A DNA stretch of 10,354 nt. Origin: CAZVWV01 sp964631745. Lineage in GTDB: Bacteria > Bdellovibrionota_C > UBA2361 > JBGSMV01. The DNA lies in contig CAZVWV010000131.1 in assembly GCA_964631745.1 (NCBI GenBank), positions 1 through 10,354 on the forward strand, given 5' to 3'. Below are positions 1 to 7,681 of the stretch, in pieces. Within the stretch, counting starts at the first letter, position 1. Every line of letters starts with the position of its first letter. The notes beneath the pieces were generated by a model, which was not told the origin of the DNA, searched no databases, and saw only the letters and a list, made by a program, of their open reading frames with translations. Made by a program: the position numbers and the translations under genes.

Positions 1-172
1 AACCGATGCCTGATACAAAGACATGCTTCTCTTTAGGGATTCCAAGTTCAGGCAATACTTTATATAGCGCGGTGAGTATCGAATAATCGCCACAACCTGG
101 GCACCATTTTACCTCGACGCCGGGGTCGAATGAGATCTTAGTCGCGGGCTGAGTTGTTGATTCGCTGCTCAT
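1..172 (-). CDS. korB: 2-oxoacid:ferredoxin oxidoreductase, beta subunit (5' part only)
   Basis: This is the first 57 codons of the thiamine-diphosphate-binding beta subunit; the rest lies beyond the left window edge. In this family the beta subunit, with the alpha/gamma chain, decarboxylates 2-oxoglutarate (or a related 2-oxoacid) with CoA and passes electrons to ferredoxin in the cytoplasm. Visible evidence is the motif WCPGCGDYSIL at residues 23-33, typical of KorB-type N-termini, with Cys24 and Cys27 in the CxxC expected of the iron-sulphur-binding strand. The ATG at 170-172 overlaps the korA stop as ATGA (169-172), the usual sign of translational coupling, and a perfect GGAGG (180-184 on the complement) lies 7 nt upstream. 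The family assignment is firm. The preference for 2-oxoglutarate over other 2-oxoacids is inferred from the fused architecture of the partner. Confidence 0.93.
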   Translation of the reverse strand, partial: MSSESTTQPATKISFDPGVEVKWCPGCGDYSILTALYKVLPELGIPKEKHVFVSGIG

Positions 173-2040
173 GAAAATGCCTCCGTTTGTGATCTCCTAG
201 AGGAGGAATGGTTACGAATACCATCTAGCACTTCGCTGATTTTAAAGGCCTGCCCCTGAACTTTATTTAACCCGATTGCGTCTATCAAGAATTTATTCCT
301 AATAAGCATTCGCAAATGCCCCGAATTCATCTCCGGAATTAAGACCTTTCTAAATCTTTTTAGGGCTTCACCTAACTTGGGATGCAATGGATTTAAGTGC
401 CGTAAGTGTAAGTGTGAGACGGCGATGCCATCATGGCGTGCTGCCCTCACGGCGCCTTGGATCGCGCCCCAACTACTACCCCAACCTAACACCAGCAATT
501 CGCCGCTGTCATCGCCACTAAAAGTTAGCGGGGCAAAGTCGTTTCCGACCCGCAATACCTTCTCGGCCCTGACCGTGACCATGCGCTCATGGTTTGGCCC
601 CTCATACGATACAGCCCCAGTAACGTAATCCTTTTCCAACCCGCCGATGCGATGTTCCAATCCAGCGCTTCCGGGAAGCGCCCAAGATCTCGCCAAGGTA
701 TTCTCGTCTCTTGCATAAGCCCTAAAATTTCCGTCATTTGTACTAAGAATACGCGGTTTAATAGGTACAAGTTTATTAACGTCGGGAAGCTTCCAAGGTT
801 GCGAGCCAAATGCAATTGATGCGTCGCTTAGGAGCACCACAGGAGTCATATGTTCAAGCGCAATGCGGCAAGCTTCTATTGTAGTTTCGAAAGCGTCCGC
901 TGGACTTGAGATCGCCAGTATCACCAAAGGGCACTCGCCGTTTCTGCCGTACATGGCCTGGAGCAGATCAGCTTGCTCCGGTTTGGTCGGCAAGCCCGTG
1001 GAAGGGCCCGCCCGTTGAACATTAACAACCACTAGCGGCAGCTCTGTCATAACCGCCAAACCGATCGATTCTTGTTTGATGGTCATGCCCGGGCCGCTGG
1101 TGGCCGTAACCGCCAAACTTCCGGCATACGATGCACCGATAGCGGCGCAGCATGCGGCGATCTCATCTTCAGCCTGAAACATCGAAACACCGTAGCGTTT
1201 CAAGGCGGCCAGCTCCTGGAGCACATCGCTTGCGGGCGTGATCGGATAACCTGCATAAAATAAGGGGCGACCACTAAGTTCGGCAGCCGCCACCAGACCG
1301 CACACCGTGGCGTGATGCCCAGTAATATTGCGATACGTGCCCGAAGAAAAATGCGCCGCCGGAACTTCATAGGCCGCCGTCATAAGATCTGTGGCTTCGG
1401 CAAAAACCTGCCCGGCCCGCAGCGCTAATTTATTGGCAGCGGCGACTTCTGGCTTCTTGCTAAATTTAGATTCGATCCAACTTAGAGTTTCATCCGGATT
1501 ACGACCGAATAACCAACACACGACCCCCAAGGCGAAAAAATTCCCACAACGCTTTACCGCAGCGGGAGCCAGCCCGGAGTCTCTCAAGGCTTCACTTGTG
1601 AGGGAATGAATTGGGATCGGAATGGCACGCACCCGGGCCAGAAGCTTTTCGTCTTCAAGTGGATTACTCTCGTATCCCGCTAATTTCAAATTACGTGATT
1701 CAAAGTTTTCACTATTAGTGATTAGTATTCCGCCGGGCCTAAGCTCAGAGATATTTTTCTTAAGGGCGGCCGGATTCATGGCAACCAGAACATCGGCGAT
1801 GTCGCCGGGGGTAAAAACATCTTCGCTCCCGAGACAGATCTGAAACGAGCTCACTCCGGCCAAGCTGCCCGCGGGCGCGCGAATCTCGGCCGGGAAGTCC
1901 GGACTCGTGGCGAGCAAATTGCCATGGTGCGCGGCTTCCTGAGTAAACCTGTCGCCGGTCAACTGCATACCGTCCCCCGAATCGCCGGCGAAGCGAATGG
2001 CCACGCTACGTAGGGTTTCACGACTAACTGTTTTTGACAT
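169..2040 (-). CDS. korA: 2-oxoacid:ferredoxin oxidoreductase, fused gamma/alpha subunit (KorA type)
   Basis: A 623-residue subunit joining two domains usually separate in archaeal enzymes. Residues about 11-205 form the gamma (POR/VOR gamma-like) domain, starting with FAGDSGDGMQLTG (17-29). Residues about 235-600 are the alpha chain, with the thiamine-diphosphate-domain signature YPITPASDVLQELA (265-278), ATSGPGMTIKQE (313-324) and QRAGPSTGLPTKPEQADL (342-359), all strongly conserved in the family. With KorB it would perform reversible CoA-dependent oxidation of 2-oxoglutarate to succinyl-CoA using ferredoxin, linking the TCA cycle to low-potential electron carriers. The length suits bacterial gamma-alpha fusions of this kind. 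The ATG at 2038-2040 is preceded by TAAGG about 9 nt upstream. It is first in the unit and overlaps korB by 4 bp. Substrate identity is inferred; the oxidoreductase family is clear. Confidence 0.95.
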   Translation of the reverse strand: MSKTVSRETLRSVAIRFAGDSGDGMQLTGDRFTQEAAHHGNLLATSPDFPAEIRAPAGSLAGVSSFQICLGSEDVFTPGDIADVLVAMNPAALKKNISELRPGGILITNSENFESRNLKLAGYESNPLEDEKLLARVRAIPIPIHSLTSEALRDSGLAPAAVKRCGNFFALGVVCWLFGRNPDETLSWIESKFSKKPEVAAANKLALRAGQVFAEATDLMTAAYEVPAAHFSSGTYRNITGHHATVCGLVAAAELSGRPLFYAGYPITPASDVLQELAALKRYGVSMFQAEDEIAACCAAIGASYAGSLAVTATSGPGMTIKQESIGLAVMTELPLVVVNVQRAGPSTGLPTKPEQADLLQAMYGRNGECPLVILAISSPADAFETTIEACRIALEHMTPVVLLSDASIAFGSQPWKLPDVNKLVPIKPRILSTNDGNFRAYARDENTLARSWALPGSAGLEHRIGGLEKDYVTGAVSYEGPNHERMVTVRAEKVLRVGNDFAPLTFSGDDSGELLVLGWGSSWGAIQGAVRAARHDGIAVSHLHLRHLNPLHPKLGEALKRFRKVLIPEMNSGHLRMLIRNKFLIDAIGLNKVQGQAFKISEVLDGIRNHSSSRRSQTEAFS

Positions 2041-2167
2041 TAACGCATACCTTAGTGATTAGGGTTTAAGCCCCATACAGTAGTAATTTTTGTTTAAATT
2101 GACAATTTAGCTCAGGATCGTATGTCAAAGGCTTGCCAGGCCCAGGATGTTTTGACGCTAAACCGGC

Positions 2168-2182
2168 GCTGGCCAGGCCAGC
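2168..2182. repeat. GC-rich palindrome GCTGGCCAGGCCAGC
   Basis: Perfect 7-bp inverted arms around a single central base, within an otherwise AT-rich intergenic region. As RNA it would form a 5-bp stem with a 5-nt loop. The GCCAGGCC core recurs as a direct copy about 37 bp upstream (2135-2142). It could be a protein-binding site or a short RNA hairpin; no T-tract follows on either strand, so an intrinsic terminator is unlikely. Confidence 0.4.
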
Positions 2183-2213
2183 CAAGCATGTTGGCCCCAT
2201 TATTGCGCATGTA

Positions 2214-2232
2214 ACTAACTGGAATTGTTAGT
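2214..2232. repeat. Short inverted repeat ACTAAC-N7-GTTAGT
   Basis: A perfect 6-bp inverted repeat with a 7-nt centre, about 106 bp upstream of the start of the 66-residue gene. The size and symmetry would suit a small dimeric regulator operator, but repeats of this size also arise by chance, so it is recorded only as a visible structure. Confidence 0.3.
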
Positions 2233-2337
2233 AATAAATAATAAGTTCTAAAGCTCTCGAAAATTATGCCGATCCTAACCCTTGGTCCAGATCGTGCTTA
2301 TAAGCTTCCCGAGTAGATTTTTCCCAAAGGTTTAATT

Positions 2338-2538
2338 ATGTCGAAAGAACTCAAAGTCCCTGAGACTGTTGCCGCGACAATCACTACCCAGGATGAAGCT
2401 TTTGAAATAATTGAACTAGCGATCGACCAGGTCGAACTTCTCACTCGCGCCTTTTCGGTGATAGAAGAAGCCTGCGGGCATATGAACCAACAGCAGATCC
2501 TACTCTCGGAAAATGTTGATGAAGTTACGATTCATTAG
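2338..2538 (+). CDS. Small acidic protein of unknown function (66 aa)
   Basis: I do not recognise this 66-residue protein. It is acidic, has no signal peptide or membrane segment, and residues about 17-49 look strongly helical with spaced Ile/Leu/Val (EAFEIIELAIDQVELLTRAF), as in a small helical-bundle or dimerising protein. There is one Cys, in EEACGHMNQQQ (43-53). ATG is preceded by AAAGG (2326-2330) at 7 nt, a reasonable ribosome-binding site. It stands alone on the plus strand, divergent from korA and convergent with the RNB nuclease gene; their stop codons are 10 bp apart. The coding call rests on the full-length frame, the plausible ribosome-binding site and the fact that it fills an otherwise empty gap. 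Homologues in related genomes would confirm it. Confidence 0.6.
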   Translation: MSKELKVPETVAATITTQDEAFEIIELAIDQVELLTRAFSVIEEACGHMNQQQILLSENVDEVTIH

Positions 2539-2539
2539 A

Positions 2540-2555
2540 GCTATTCTGCTATTCT
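2540..2555. repeat. 8-bp perfect tandem repeat over the nuclease stop codon
   Basis: GCTATTCT is repeated twice head to tail (2540-2547 and 2548-2555). On the minus strand the upstream copy contains the TAG stop of the RNB nuclease gene (2549-2551), and the other copy repeats TAG 8 nt downstream in a different frame. The array fills the whole 10-bp gap between the two convergent genes. Confidence 0.85.
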
Positions 2556-4609
2556 TCCAATCTTAAATAATCATAACGCGCATCAACAGACACGATTCGC
2601 AATCGAAGCTCTTCGCCAAGTTTTACGCTGCGATTTAATTTAATAATTTGCGGGAAATAAACGCGGTCTAGTTCTATCATTGGATTGCTATGATCGTTTC
2701 TAATCACGGTCGCCGATAATTTTTCATGTTTGACCGCCAGTTGTTCCAAATAACGTAACAGCCAAAAACGCTTTACTTCCTTGGTAACCAGCATGGCAAG
2801 TTTCAAGGACTCCTCACTTTTGCCTATAATTTCTTGCATCTCTTGAGCAGAGAATTGGGGCTTGCCGGTAGTTAAAAAGGTATTAATCTGCCGCTGCACG
2901 CATAAGTCCAAATATCTCCGGATGGGAGATGTAACCTGCGTGTACGCCGGAATACCTAAGGTGGCATGGTGTGAGGGGGTTAGGCTGGTAGAGCTGCGCT
3001 GAAGCCTGGCCCGAACCAGATAATCCCGCGCCGGCCCATCGGGAACCGCGCTTGCTAAATCTTCTTTCAAAGGTTCGGGCTTGGGCTGGCCCCGAAATGG
3101 AATCGCTATTCCGTTCTTGGCGCAAAAATCGGCGGCGGCTTGGTTTGTCAAAACCATAAGTTCCGCCACCATGCTGCGCGAGGGCGCGTTCTCATCAAGT
3201 TCAGACAGCTCGACCCTGCCGTCTGCTCCGATCTTAATGCTAATATCGCGCTTGTTTACTTTAAAGCCGCCGTTTGCGAAGCGCAGCGCTTCAAGCTCCG
3301 AGGCGATATTATAGAGCGTGTTCAGGTCGGCGCGTTCGCCTTCCAATAGGTTATCTACCTGATCGTAGCTCAATCTTTGGCTGACTTTGATATAAGCCTG
3401 AGTAATACGGGAGCTGACAATCTTGTAATCTTTAGAAACTTCAAAGAAAAAAGTTGTGACAGCCCTAATCTCGCCGGGGCGCAAACTAAGTTTCTGTTCC
3501 GAAATCAAGGGCGGCAACATATTAATTACGATATCGGCGCCGTATATAGAAGAGGCTCTGTATGCGGACTCTTGATCTAACTCGGAATTTACAGGAATTA
3601 AGGAAGCCACATCGGTGATGTGGATGCCAAGGCGATAGCCTTCCTGATGCTGTTCCAAAGATAAGGCGTCATCCATATCTTCAGTGGTGGCGTCATCGAT
3701 GGTAAAGCAGTTTAGCGCAGTGAGGTCCTCACGCCCATCGCGCGAAAACGAAAGCGGGTCGAGCTGATCGGCTTCTTGTAGCACAACCTCGGGAAAGGCG
3801 CGCGGCGGCCGAAAACGGATCAGCGCCACATTCGTTAACGCTCCAAAAATATTAACTTTGGTCAGAAGCGTGTAAGCTCTGGGCGGGATTCCGGCAGGGG
3901 CATCCAGCTTAAGCTCCCCAACCAAATATTCTAAGATCTCTTTACCTTCTTTCTTCTGCTGATTGGAAAGATGCGGCGCATCCACGGCGATATCTTCCAA
4001 GAGTTCGATAATTGGCCAAGCTTGTGGCGCAATAGTATGCTTGGGATCCTTTAGCCTTGCCCGGAAGGCCTCCAAAGTGATCTCTCTGGCGGCAAACTTC
4101 TGTTGGCGCGCTTCCTCGGCCTTTTTTAACTCCGCTACGGTTTCTTCGGGGCGGCACTCGAAGGTCTCCTTATGGCGCTTGAAGTAAATCTTATCGTTTA
4201 AGAGGGCGTACCGCAAAGCATAGTGCTGTCTAAGCTGGTTTGCGCCGTAGTAGGCGTTGCAGATCGCAGCAGTGTCGTAGACGCCTTGGTCAGTCCGTAA
4301 CAAACTCCAGATCTCTTCCAGATCGATCTTGGCTGCCTCTACCTCGGCGCTACTGTGTAGGGCGGCAAGAAATTCCGTTTTTTGTGTTCGCTCTTTAAGC
4401 TGATCAACTGCTTTATCATACGGCAGCTTGTGTAGCCGTTCCGGCACAAGCTCGGCCTCGCGCGCACGCATGTTTAGCAGCTGATATTTCGGCTTTTTGT
4501 AACCTAGAATCATCCCCAAAAATAGGCCGCCATCCTGTTCGTATGTCACGAGCGTGCCCGCGGGCAGAGAAGAATCTATATCAGAGAGGGGGCGCGGCTT
4601 AATTAGCAT
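2549..4609 (-). CDS. RNB-domain 3'-5' exoribonuclease (RNase II/R family)
   Basis: A 686-residue member of the RNase II/RNB superfamily, which degrades single-stranded RNA processively from the 3' end with Mg2+ catalysis in the cytoplasm. The catalytic signature TIDDATTEDMDDA (residues 303-315) supplies the four expected acidic residues Asp305, Asp311, Asp313 and Asp314. The downstream RNB motif TSPIRRYLDLCVQRQ (560-574) holds the conserved Arg that contacts the scissile phosphate in the family. The N-terminal ~100 residues begin with a small beta-rich segment, and residues about 630-686 look like a C-terminal S1/OB-type RNA-binding region. At 686 residues it is a little longer than E. coli RNase II (644) and shorter than RNase R (813), so I do not assign rnb or rnr. 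GAGG lies only 1 nt before the ATG, so start recognition is unusual. It is last in the minus-strand gene set, 74 bp after pyrF. Confidence 0.93.
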   Translation of the reverse strand: MLIKPRPLSDIDSSLPAGTLVTYEQDGGLFLGMILGYKKPKYQLLNMRAREAELVPERLHKLPYDKAVDQLKERTQKTEFLAALHSSAEVEAAKIDLEEIWSLLRTDQGVYDTAAICNAYYGANQLRQHYALRYALLNDKIYFKRHKETFECRPEETVAELKKAEEARQQKFAAREITLEAFRARLKDPKHTIAPQAWPIIELLEDIAVDAPHLSNQQKKEGKEILEYLVGELKLDAPAGIPPRAYTLLTKVNIFGALTNVALIRFRPPRAFPEVVLQEADQLDPLSFSRDGREDLTALNCFTIDDATTEDMDDALSLEQHQEGYRLGIHITDVASLIPVNSELDQESAYRASSIYGADIVINMLPPLISEQKLSLRPGEIRAVTTFFFEVSKDYKIVSSRITQAYIKVSQRLSYDQVDNLLEGERADLNTLYNIASELEALRFANGGFKVNKRDISIKIGADGRVELSELDENAPSRSMVAELMVLTNQAAADFCAKNGIAIPFRGQPKPEPLKEDLASAVPDGPARDYLVRARLQRSSTSLTPSHHATLGIPAYTQVTSPIRRYLDLCVQRQINTFLTTGKPQFSAQEMQEIIGKSEESLKLAMLVTKEVKRFWLLRYLEQLAVKHEKLSATVIRNDHSNPMIELDRVYFPQIIKLNRSVKLGEELRLRIVSVDARYDYLRLEE

Positions 4610-4644
4610 GCCTCAATGATGATGGCTGGCTGTGGTAATGTCAA
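4610..4644 (-). promoter_or_regulatory. Candidate weak promoter giving a near-leaderless nuclease mRNA
   Basis: On the minus strand a perfect -35 TTGACA (complement of 4639-4644) is followed after 17 bp by CATCAT (complement of 4616-4621), which matches four of six positions of the -10 consensus. Transcription would start about at the ATG at 4607-4609. That would fit the lack of a properly spaced ribosome-binding site. It is one reading of a 74-bp gap that is larger than the others in this gene set. Confidence 0.3.
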
Positions 4645-4683
4645 ATCGTGGCGACCTTTCAGATGCCCCAGGGGGAAGTACGC

Positions 4684-5616
4684 TCAAGTGGAAGATGCTA
4701 GTGCCTCAGCAAGATCGCGATTCAGATGTCCAGCGCGCGCTTGCAGCTCTTGCTTTAATGTCTCGAGATCTAAATCTAAACTCGAAAAAGAATTTAATAA
4801 TGCGCGCGAGACATTCACGACAGCGCCGTGCTTACCTTGGCTAAATCCCGCCACGGCATCTTTAGCGCTGCCACCCTGAGCTCCAAAGCCTGGTATCAGG
4901 AAGAACGCTTTGGGCATAAGTTTTCTAAGCTCGGCCGCGTCGGCCGGGTTGGTTGCGCCAACTACTGCGCCGAGTCCGGAATATTCGCATTTACCGATTA
5001 GGTCCTGACTGTTCTGATGAATCCAGCCAGCGATCTTTTCGCTGACGCTCTTTCCTTTCTCGTCCTTTGGGTCTTGCAGGTCTGAAGCTCCGGGATTCGA
5101 AGTGCGCACTAGCACAAAGATTCCCTTCTCGAACTCTTTGCAATCCTCAACAAAAGGAGCGAGTGTGTCGAACCCCAGAAACGGATTCACAGTAAGAGCG
5201 TCCACATCAAAGATTGCTTCCTTGCGGCCGCCGATCAGTGAACGTCCCAGAAAAGCAGCGCTATAAGCCTTGGCGGTCGATCCGATATCGCCGCGCTTGG
5301 CATCGGCGATAATCGGAAGCGCGCGCTCGCGGCACATATGGCAGACGCTAACAAAAGCGCTAATACCGGCCGGGCCGTACTGCTCAAAAAAGGCAAGGTT
5401 CGGTTTAACCGCCGCTACCATGCCGTCGATGGAATTAAGCACCATGGCGTAAAAATTAGTAATGGCAAAATAGGCGATATCGCCGGAGTGGTTCGCTTGC
5501 GAGGCGGCTTGCTTTACGAAGTGTGTGGGAATAGTTTCGAGCACGGGATCAAGGCCTGCGCAAAGAAAGCTGCCGCGTTGGGTGATGGAATCATGCAGTT
5601 TGTCGGCGAATTTCAT
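4684..5616 (-). CDS. pyrF: Orotidine 5'-phosphate decarboxylase, type 2 subfamily
   Basis: Converts orotidine 5'-monophosphate to UMP, the last step of de novo pyrimidine synthesis, in the cytoplasm. With the ATG at 5614-5616 the protein has 310 residues, the size of the longer type 2 PyrF enzymes rather than the ~230-245-residue type 1 form. The catalytic motif DAKRGDIGSTA (residues 105-115) supplies the expected Asp-Lys-Asp set (Asp105, Lys107, Asp110). GLDP (21-24), KPN (71-73), RTSNP (171-175) and PGFGAQGG (242-249) complete the phosphate-binding TIM-barrel pattern. The frame extends upstream to a TTG at 5646, but that would overlap the preceding gene and add residues absent from the usual MKFADKL start. 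The ATG lies 5 bp after the stop of the lipoprotein gene, with only a weak GGAT-like site, so translational coupling is likely. Confidence 0.96.
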   Translation of the reverse strand: MKFADKLHDSITQRGSFLCAGLDPVLETIPTHFVKQAASQANHSGDIAYFAITNFYAMVLNSIDGMVAAVKPNLAFFEQYGPAGISAFVSVCHMCRERALPIIADAKRGDIGSTAKAYSAAFLGRSLIGGRKEAIFDVDALTVNPFLGFDTLAPFVEDCKEFEKGIFVLVRTSNPGASDLQDPKDEKGKSVSEKIAGWIHQNSQDLIGKCEYSGLGAVVGATNPADAAELRKLMPKAFFLIPGFGAQGGSAKDAVAGFSQGKHGAVVNVSRALLNSFSSLDLDLETLKQELQARAGHLNRDLAEALASST

Positions 5617-5621
5617 GTGAG

Positions 5622-6677
5622 TTAATCCATAAAGAGTTCGAGCCAAGGCCTGGTCTTAAATTCCTTTGAACGTTTTTTAGCCTCACTAAAGAAACAATTC
5701 CATTCTCGACTGCAAGAATTAAATAACTTGTCGAAGTTTCTAAGTCCAGTGAAATACAGTTTGTGCTGCATGATTTCGGCGTTGTTAATCTTACTAAAGT
5801 CTCTCATCTTCGGGTTCTTTAGGCGCAAGGGCCCGATCTGGCGTTCGAAGATCCGTTCTCGTTCCGCAAGCTTTGCTTGTTTAGATTGGGAGCTTGAATA
5901 AAGCGCAGAGAGTTCGTTAAATAAATCGGTAATTATCTTGGAGAACCGCAAGGCATTCTCTAAGGCGGCCCTACTCTTGGCTAAACGAGCCTGAGTCTTA
6001 TTGCGGCAATCCTCTTGGGCGCAAGCGGAGAGCGCATGCTGATAGAAATCGATATTGGCAGCATGCCCCACGAAATTAGCTAAGCTCTCGTTGAAGTCAA
6101 CCAAGCCGTCAACCCAAATTTTGCCGTGCAAAGATTCATGCAGCACTGTGTTTGATAGCTGCACCTCGTCGTTTTTTAATGAGGTACTGAGCAGCGGATC
6201 ATCGAACCAGCCCAAAGTGCTAAAAGCATCGGTCGGTCTGATCCAACTTTCATACCCGATGCTTTCAAGATTCGCGCCCGCGCGCTCGGCATCTGATTTT
6301 TCAAAGTAGGCCTTGTAGGGAATAGTGCCCACGACCGGGAACCACCAGGTAAAAAGCTCAAAAGAGTCAGGCCTGGAAGCTACTAACACCCAAGCTAGTT
6401 CATCCCGTTTAACATCGCTGTATTGCGTGAAGCTGCCTTTGGGATTTAGACCCAGGCTCTCTCCAAAAGCTCTGGCGTCCAGGACAATTTGAAGTTTCTC
6501 GCGCTCGGTATCGGTTGTTTTGGGGTCCTGAATTACCGCCGCGATGCTTTGCCTGGCTAATAAGATCTTACTCTCTTCGTACGTAGCCCGAATGACAAAT
6601 ATCGGCGAGCATGCGCAGAGTAAGCTCGCTAAAAATAAAGCTGTGAAACGTGAACTCGCCCTAGTATTTAAGTTCAT
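5622..6677 (-). CDS. Putative aminopeptidase lipoprotein (PF10023-type, HExxH)
   Basis: A 351-residue predicted lipoprotein of the putative zinc aminopeptidase family (Aminopep, PF10023/COG4324 by motif). The N-terminus has basic residues and a short hydrophobic stretch ending in LLCAC (residues 19-23), a plausible lipobox with Cys23 as the lipidated residue. VLHESLHGKIWVDGLVDFNE (178-197) gives a zinc-binding HESLH (His180, Glu181, His184), followed by Glu197 in the family's FNESLANFVG motif, the likely third ligand. A basic coiled-coil-prone region follows (about 225-290). Its natural substrate is unknown. The ATG at 6675-6677 is preferred to a TTG at 6716, because it places the signal peptide at the very start and follows GAGGAAG directly. 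It overlaps the PD40 protein gene by 17 bp and abuts pyrF, so co-translation is likely. Confidence 0.85.
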   Translation of the reverse strand: MNLNTRASSRFTALFLASLLCACSPIFVIRATYEESKILLARQSIAAVIQDPKTTDTEREKLQIVLDARAFGESLGLNPKGSFTQYSDVKRDELAWVLVASRPDSFELFTWWFPVVGTIPYKAYFEKSDAERAGANLESIGYESWIRPTDAFSTLGWFDDPLLSTSLKNDEVQLSNTVLHESLHGKIWVDGLVDFNESLANFVGHAANIDFYQHALSACAQEDCRNKTQARLAKSRAALENALRFSKIITDLFNELSALYSSSQSKQAKLAERERIFERQIGPLRLKNPKMRDFSKINNAEIMQHKLYFTGLRNFDKLFNSCSREWNCFFSEAKKRSKEFKTRPWLELFMD

Positions 6678-7620
6678 CTTCCTCGTGTTGCTGTGTGGCG
6701 AGTCGCTTGGATTCAAGTTGTAAAGTGGTGGCAGCAGTCCAGCTCAGGTACCGTAAGGAGAGGGGGGATTCTACAATTCTTTTAACCTGCTTGGTGTTGA
6801 TGGTAAGCAAGTAGATGTTAAAAATATCCGTTCGCCCTTCTTCGGCTGCCAACGCGAGCTCGCCCCCAGAGGGAGACCAGCCCGCGTCGTACTCTCGTCC
6901 AGGTAGTCTCGTTAGCGTGGTCCTCTCGCCGGTTGCCAACTTTAAAAGTTCAAGATCTATCTCGCCACCACTCCCGATTGAATACGCCAACGAAGACCCG
7001 TTAGGGGACCAAGCCGCGCGGCAGTGACTATCGGCGGCCTTCATAGGACAACGTTCTTTTTTGTTAGTTAGATCGAATATACAGATATCCCAGCCCGGCC
7101 AAAATCGGTTTGTGCTATAGGATATTTGGGTGCCGTCCGGTGCGTACGCCGGGGTAGTGTTCTGGCCGGTAAACTTTGTAAGTTTTACGGGTGGTCCACC
7201 ATCTACTGAAGCTTCGAAAAGGTTAGACCCGGAGTAATAAAGCACGCTCTTTCCGCTGGGCGACCAAGTTGGATGATCAGCTGGTTTTGAACTAAAAGTC
7301 AGCCGCGCAAGCTCGCTGCCATCCCAGTTGGCTGTATAAATCTCACGCTGTCCACCAACTTCAGAGCTAAAGGCAAGTTTGGTGCCATCAGGCGACCAGG
7401 ACGGGTAGGACGCGACTAGGTTTGTCGTCACAAAGGGCCTAACCTGCTTGGCATCCAGGTCTAATATATAGATTCGTGACTGTTTATCCTCTTCGGCAAC
7501 AAAGGCCAAACGGCCCGAAAGTTTTAAATTTGGGTCAATTTTAAACGGGGATACTTGCGCCAGGGCATTGGCGGCTAACATCAGAACGGGCAGCAAACCG
7601 AGAGTTAGGTGCTTTAGCAT
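6661..7620 (-). CDS. Exported PD40/TolB-like beta-propeller protein
   Basis: A 319-residue predicted periplasmic protein. A signal peptide (MLKHLTLGLL..., hydrophobic to residue 18) ends with ALA at 19-21, a good signal peptidase I site before Gln22. The mature part carries five evenly spaced PD40 (WD40-like) motifs: PSWSPDG (73-79), PTWSPSG (117-123), PAYAPDG (157-163), AAWSPNG (202-208) and AGWSPSG (246-252), giving a beta-propeller like the C-terminal half of TolB. TolB itself is about 430 residues with an extra N-terminal domain and sits in the tol-pal operon; neither applies here, so I do not call it tolB. Such propellers usually mediate protein contacts. It is the first gene of the minus-strand set, and its 3' end overlaps the HExxH lipoprotein gene, suggesting a shared envelope role. 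No clear ribosome-binding site precedes the ATG. Confidence 0.85.
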   Translation of the reverse strand: MLKHLTLGLLPVLMLAANALAQVSPFKIDPNLKLSGRLAFVAEEDKQSRIYILDLDAKQVRPFVTTNLVASYPSWSPDGTKLAFSSEVGGQREIYTANWDGSELARLTFSSKPADHPTWSPSGKSVLYYSGSNLFEASVDGGPPVKLTKFTGQNTTPAYAPDGTQISYSTNRFWPGWDICIFDLTNKKERCPMKAADSHCRAAWSPNGSSLAYSIGSGGEIDLELLKLATGERTTLTRLPGREYDAGWSPSGGELALAAEEGRTDIFNIYLLTINTKQVKRIVESPLSLRYLSWTAATTLQLESKRLATQQHEEDELKY

Positions 7621-7681
7621 ACCATTAAGTATCGCCCGCCCATCATTATTTGTAAATTAAGAGCAATTTCAGCGAATCTGG

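Larger units (their letters stand above)
2041..2337. other. Divergent intergenic region between korA and the 66-aa gene
   Basis: This 297-bp region lies between two divergently read genes and should hold both promoters. I found no ORF or RNA gene in it. Visible elements are: a symmetric pair TTGACA (2099-2104) and TGTCAA (2123-2128), each a perfect -35-like hexamer facing opposite ways but without a convincing -10 partner at normal spacing; a GC-rich palindrome GCTGGCCAGGCCAGC (2168-2182), whose GCCAGGCC core is also present at 2135-2142; a 6-bp inverted repeat ACTAAC/GTTAGT with a 7-nt loop (2214-2232); and a 10-bp palindrome GCTTATAAGC (2296-2305) containing a -10-like TATAAG. Which of these is functional cannot be told from one sequence. 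Confidence 0.5.

Noticed and set aside
5617..5646. Longer pyrF starting at a TTG (5646)
   Set aside because: It would overlap the upstream gene, uses a rare start and adds residues absent from the usual family start; the ATG at 5616 gives the normal N-terminus.
6678..6716. Longer lipoprotein frame starting at a TTG (6716)
   Set aside because: It would put 13 extra residues before the signal peptide and has no ribosome-binding site; the ATG at 6677 follows GAGGAAG.
6661..7620. TolB of the Tol-Pal system
   Set aside because: It is too short at 319 residues, seems to lack the N-terminal TolB domain, and no tolA, tolQ, tolR or pal gene lies nearby.
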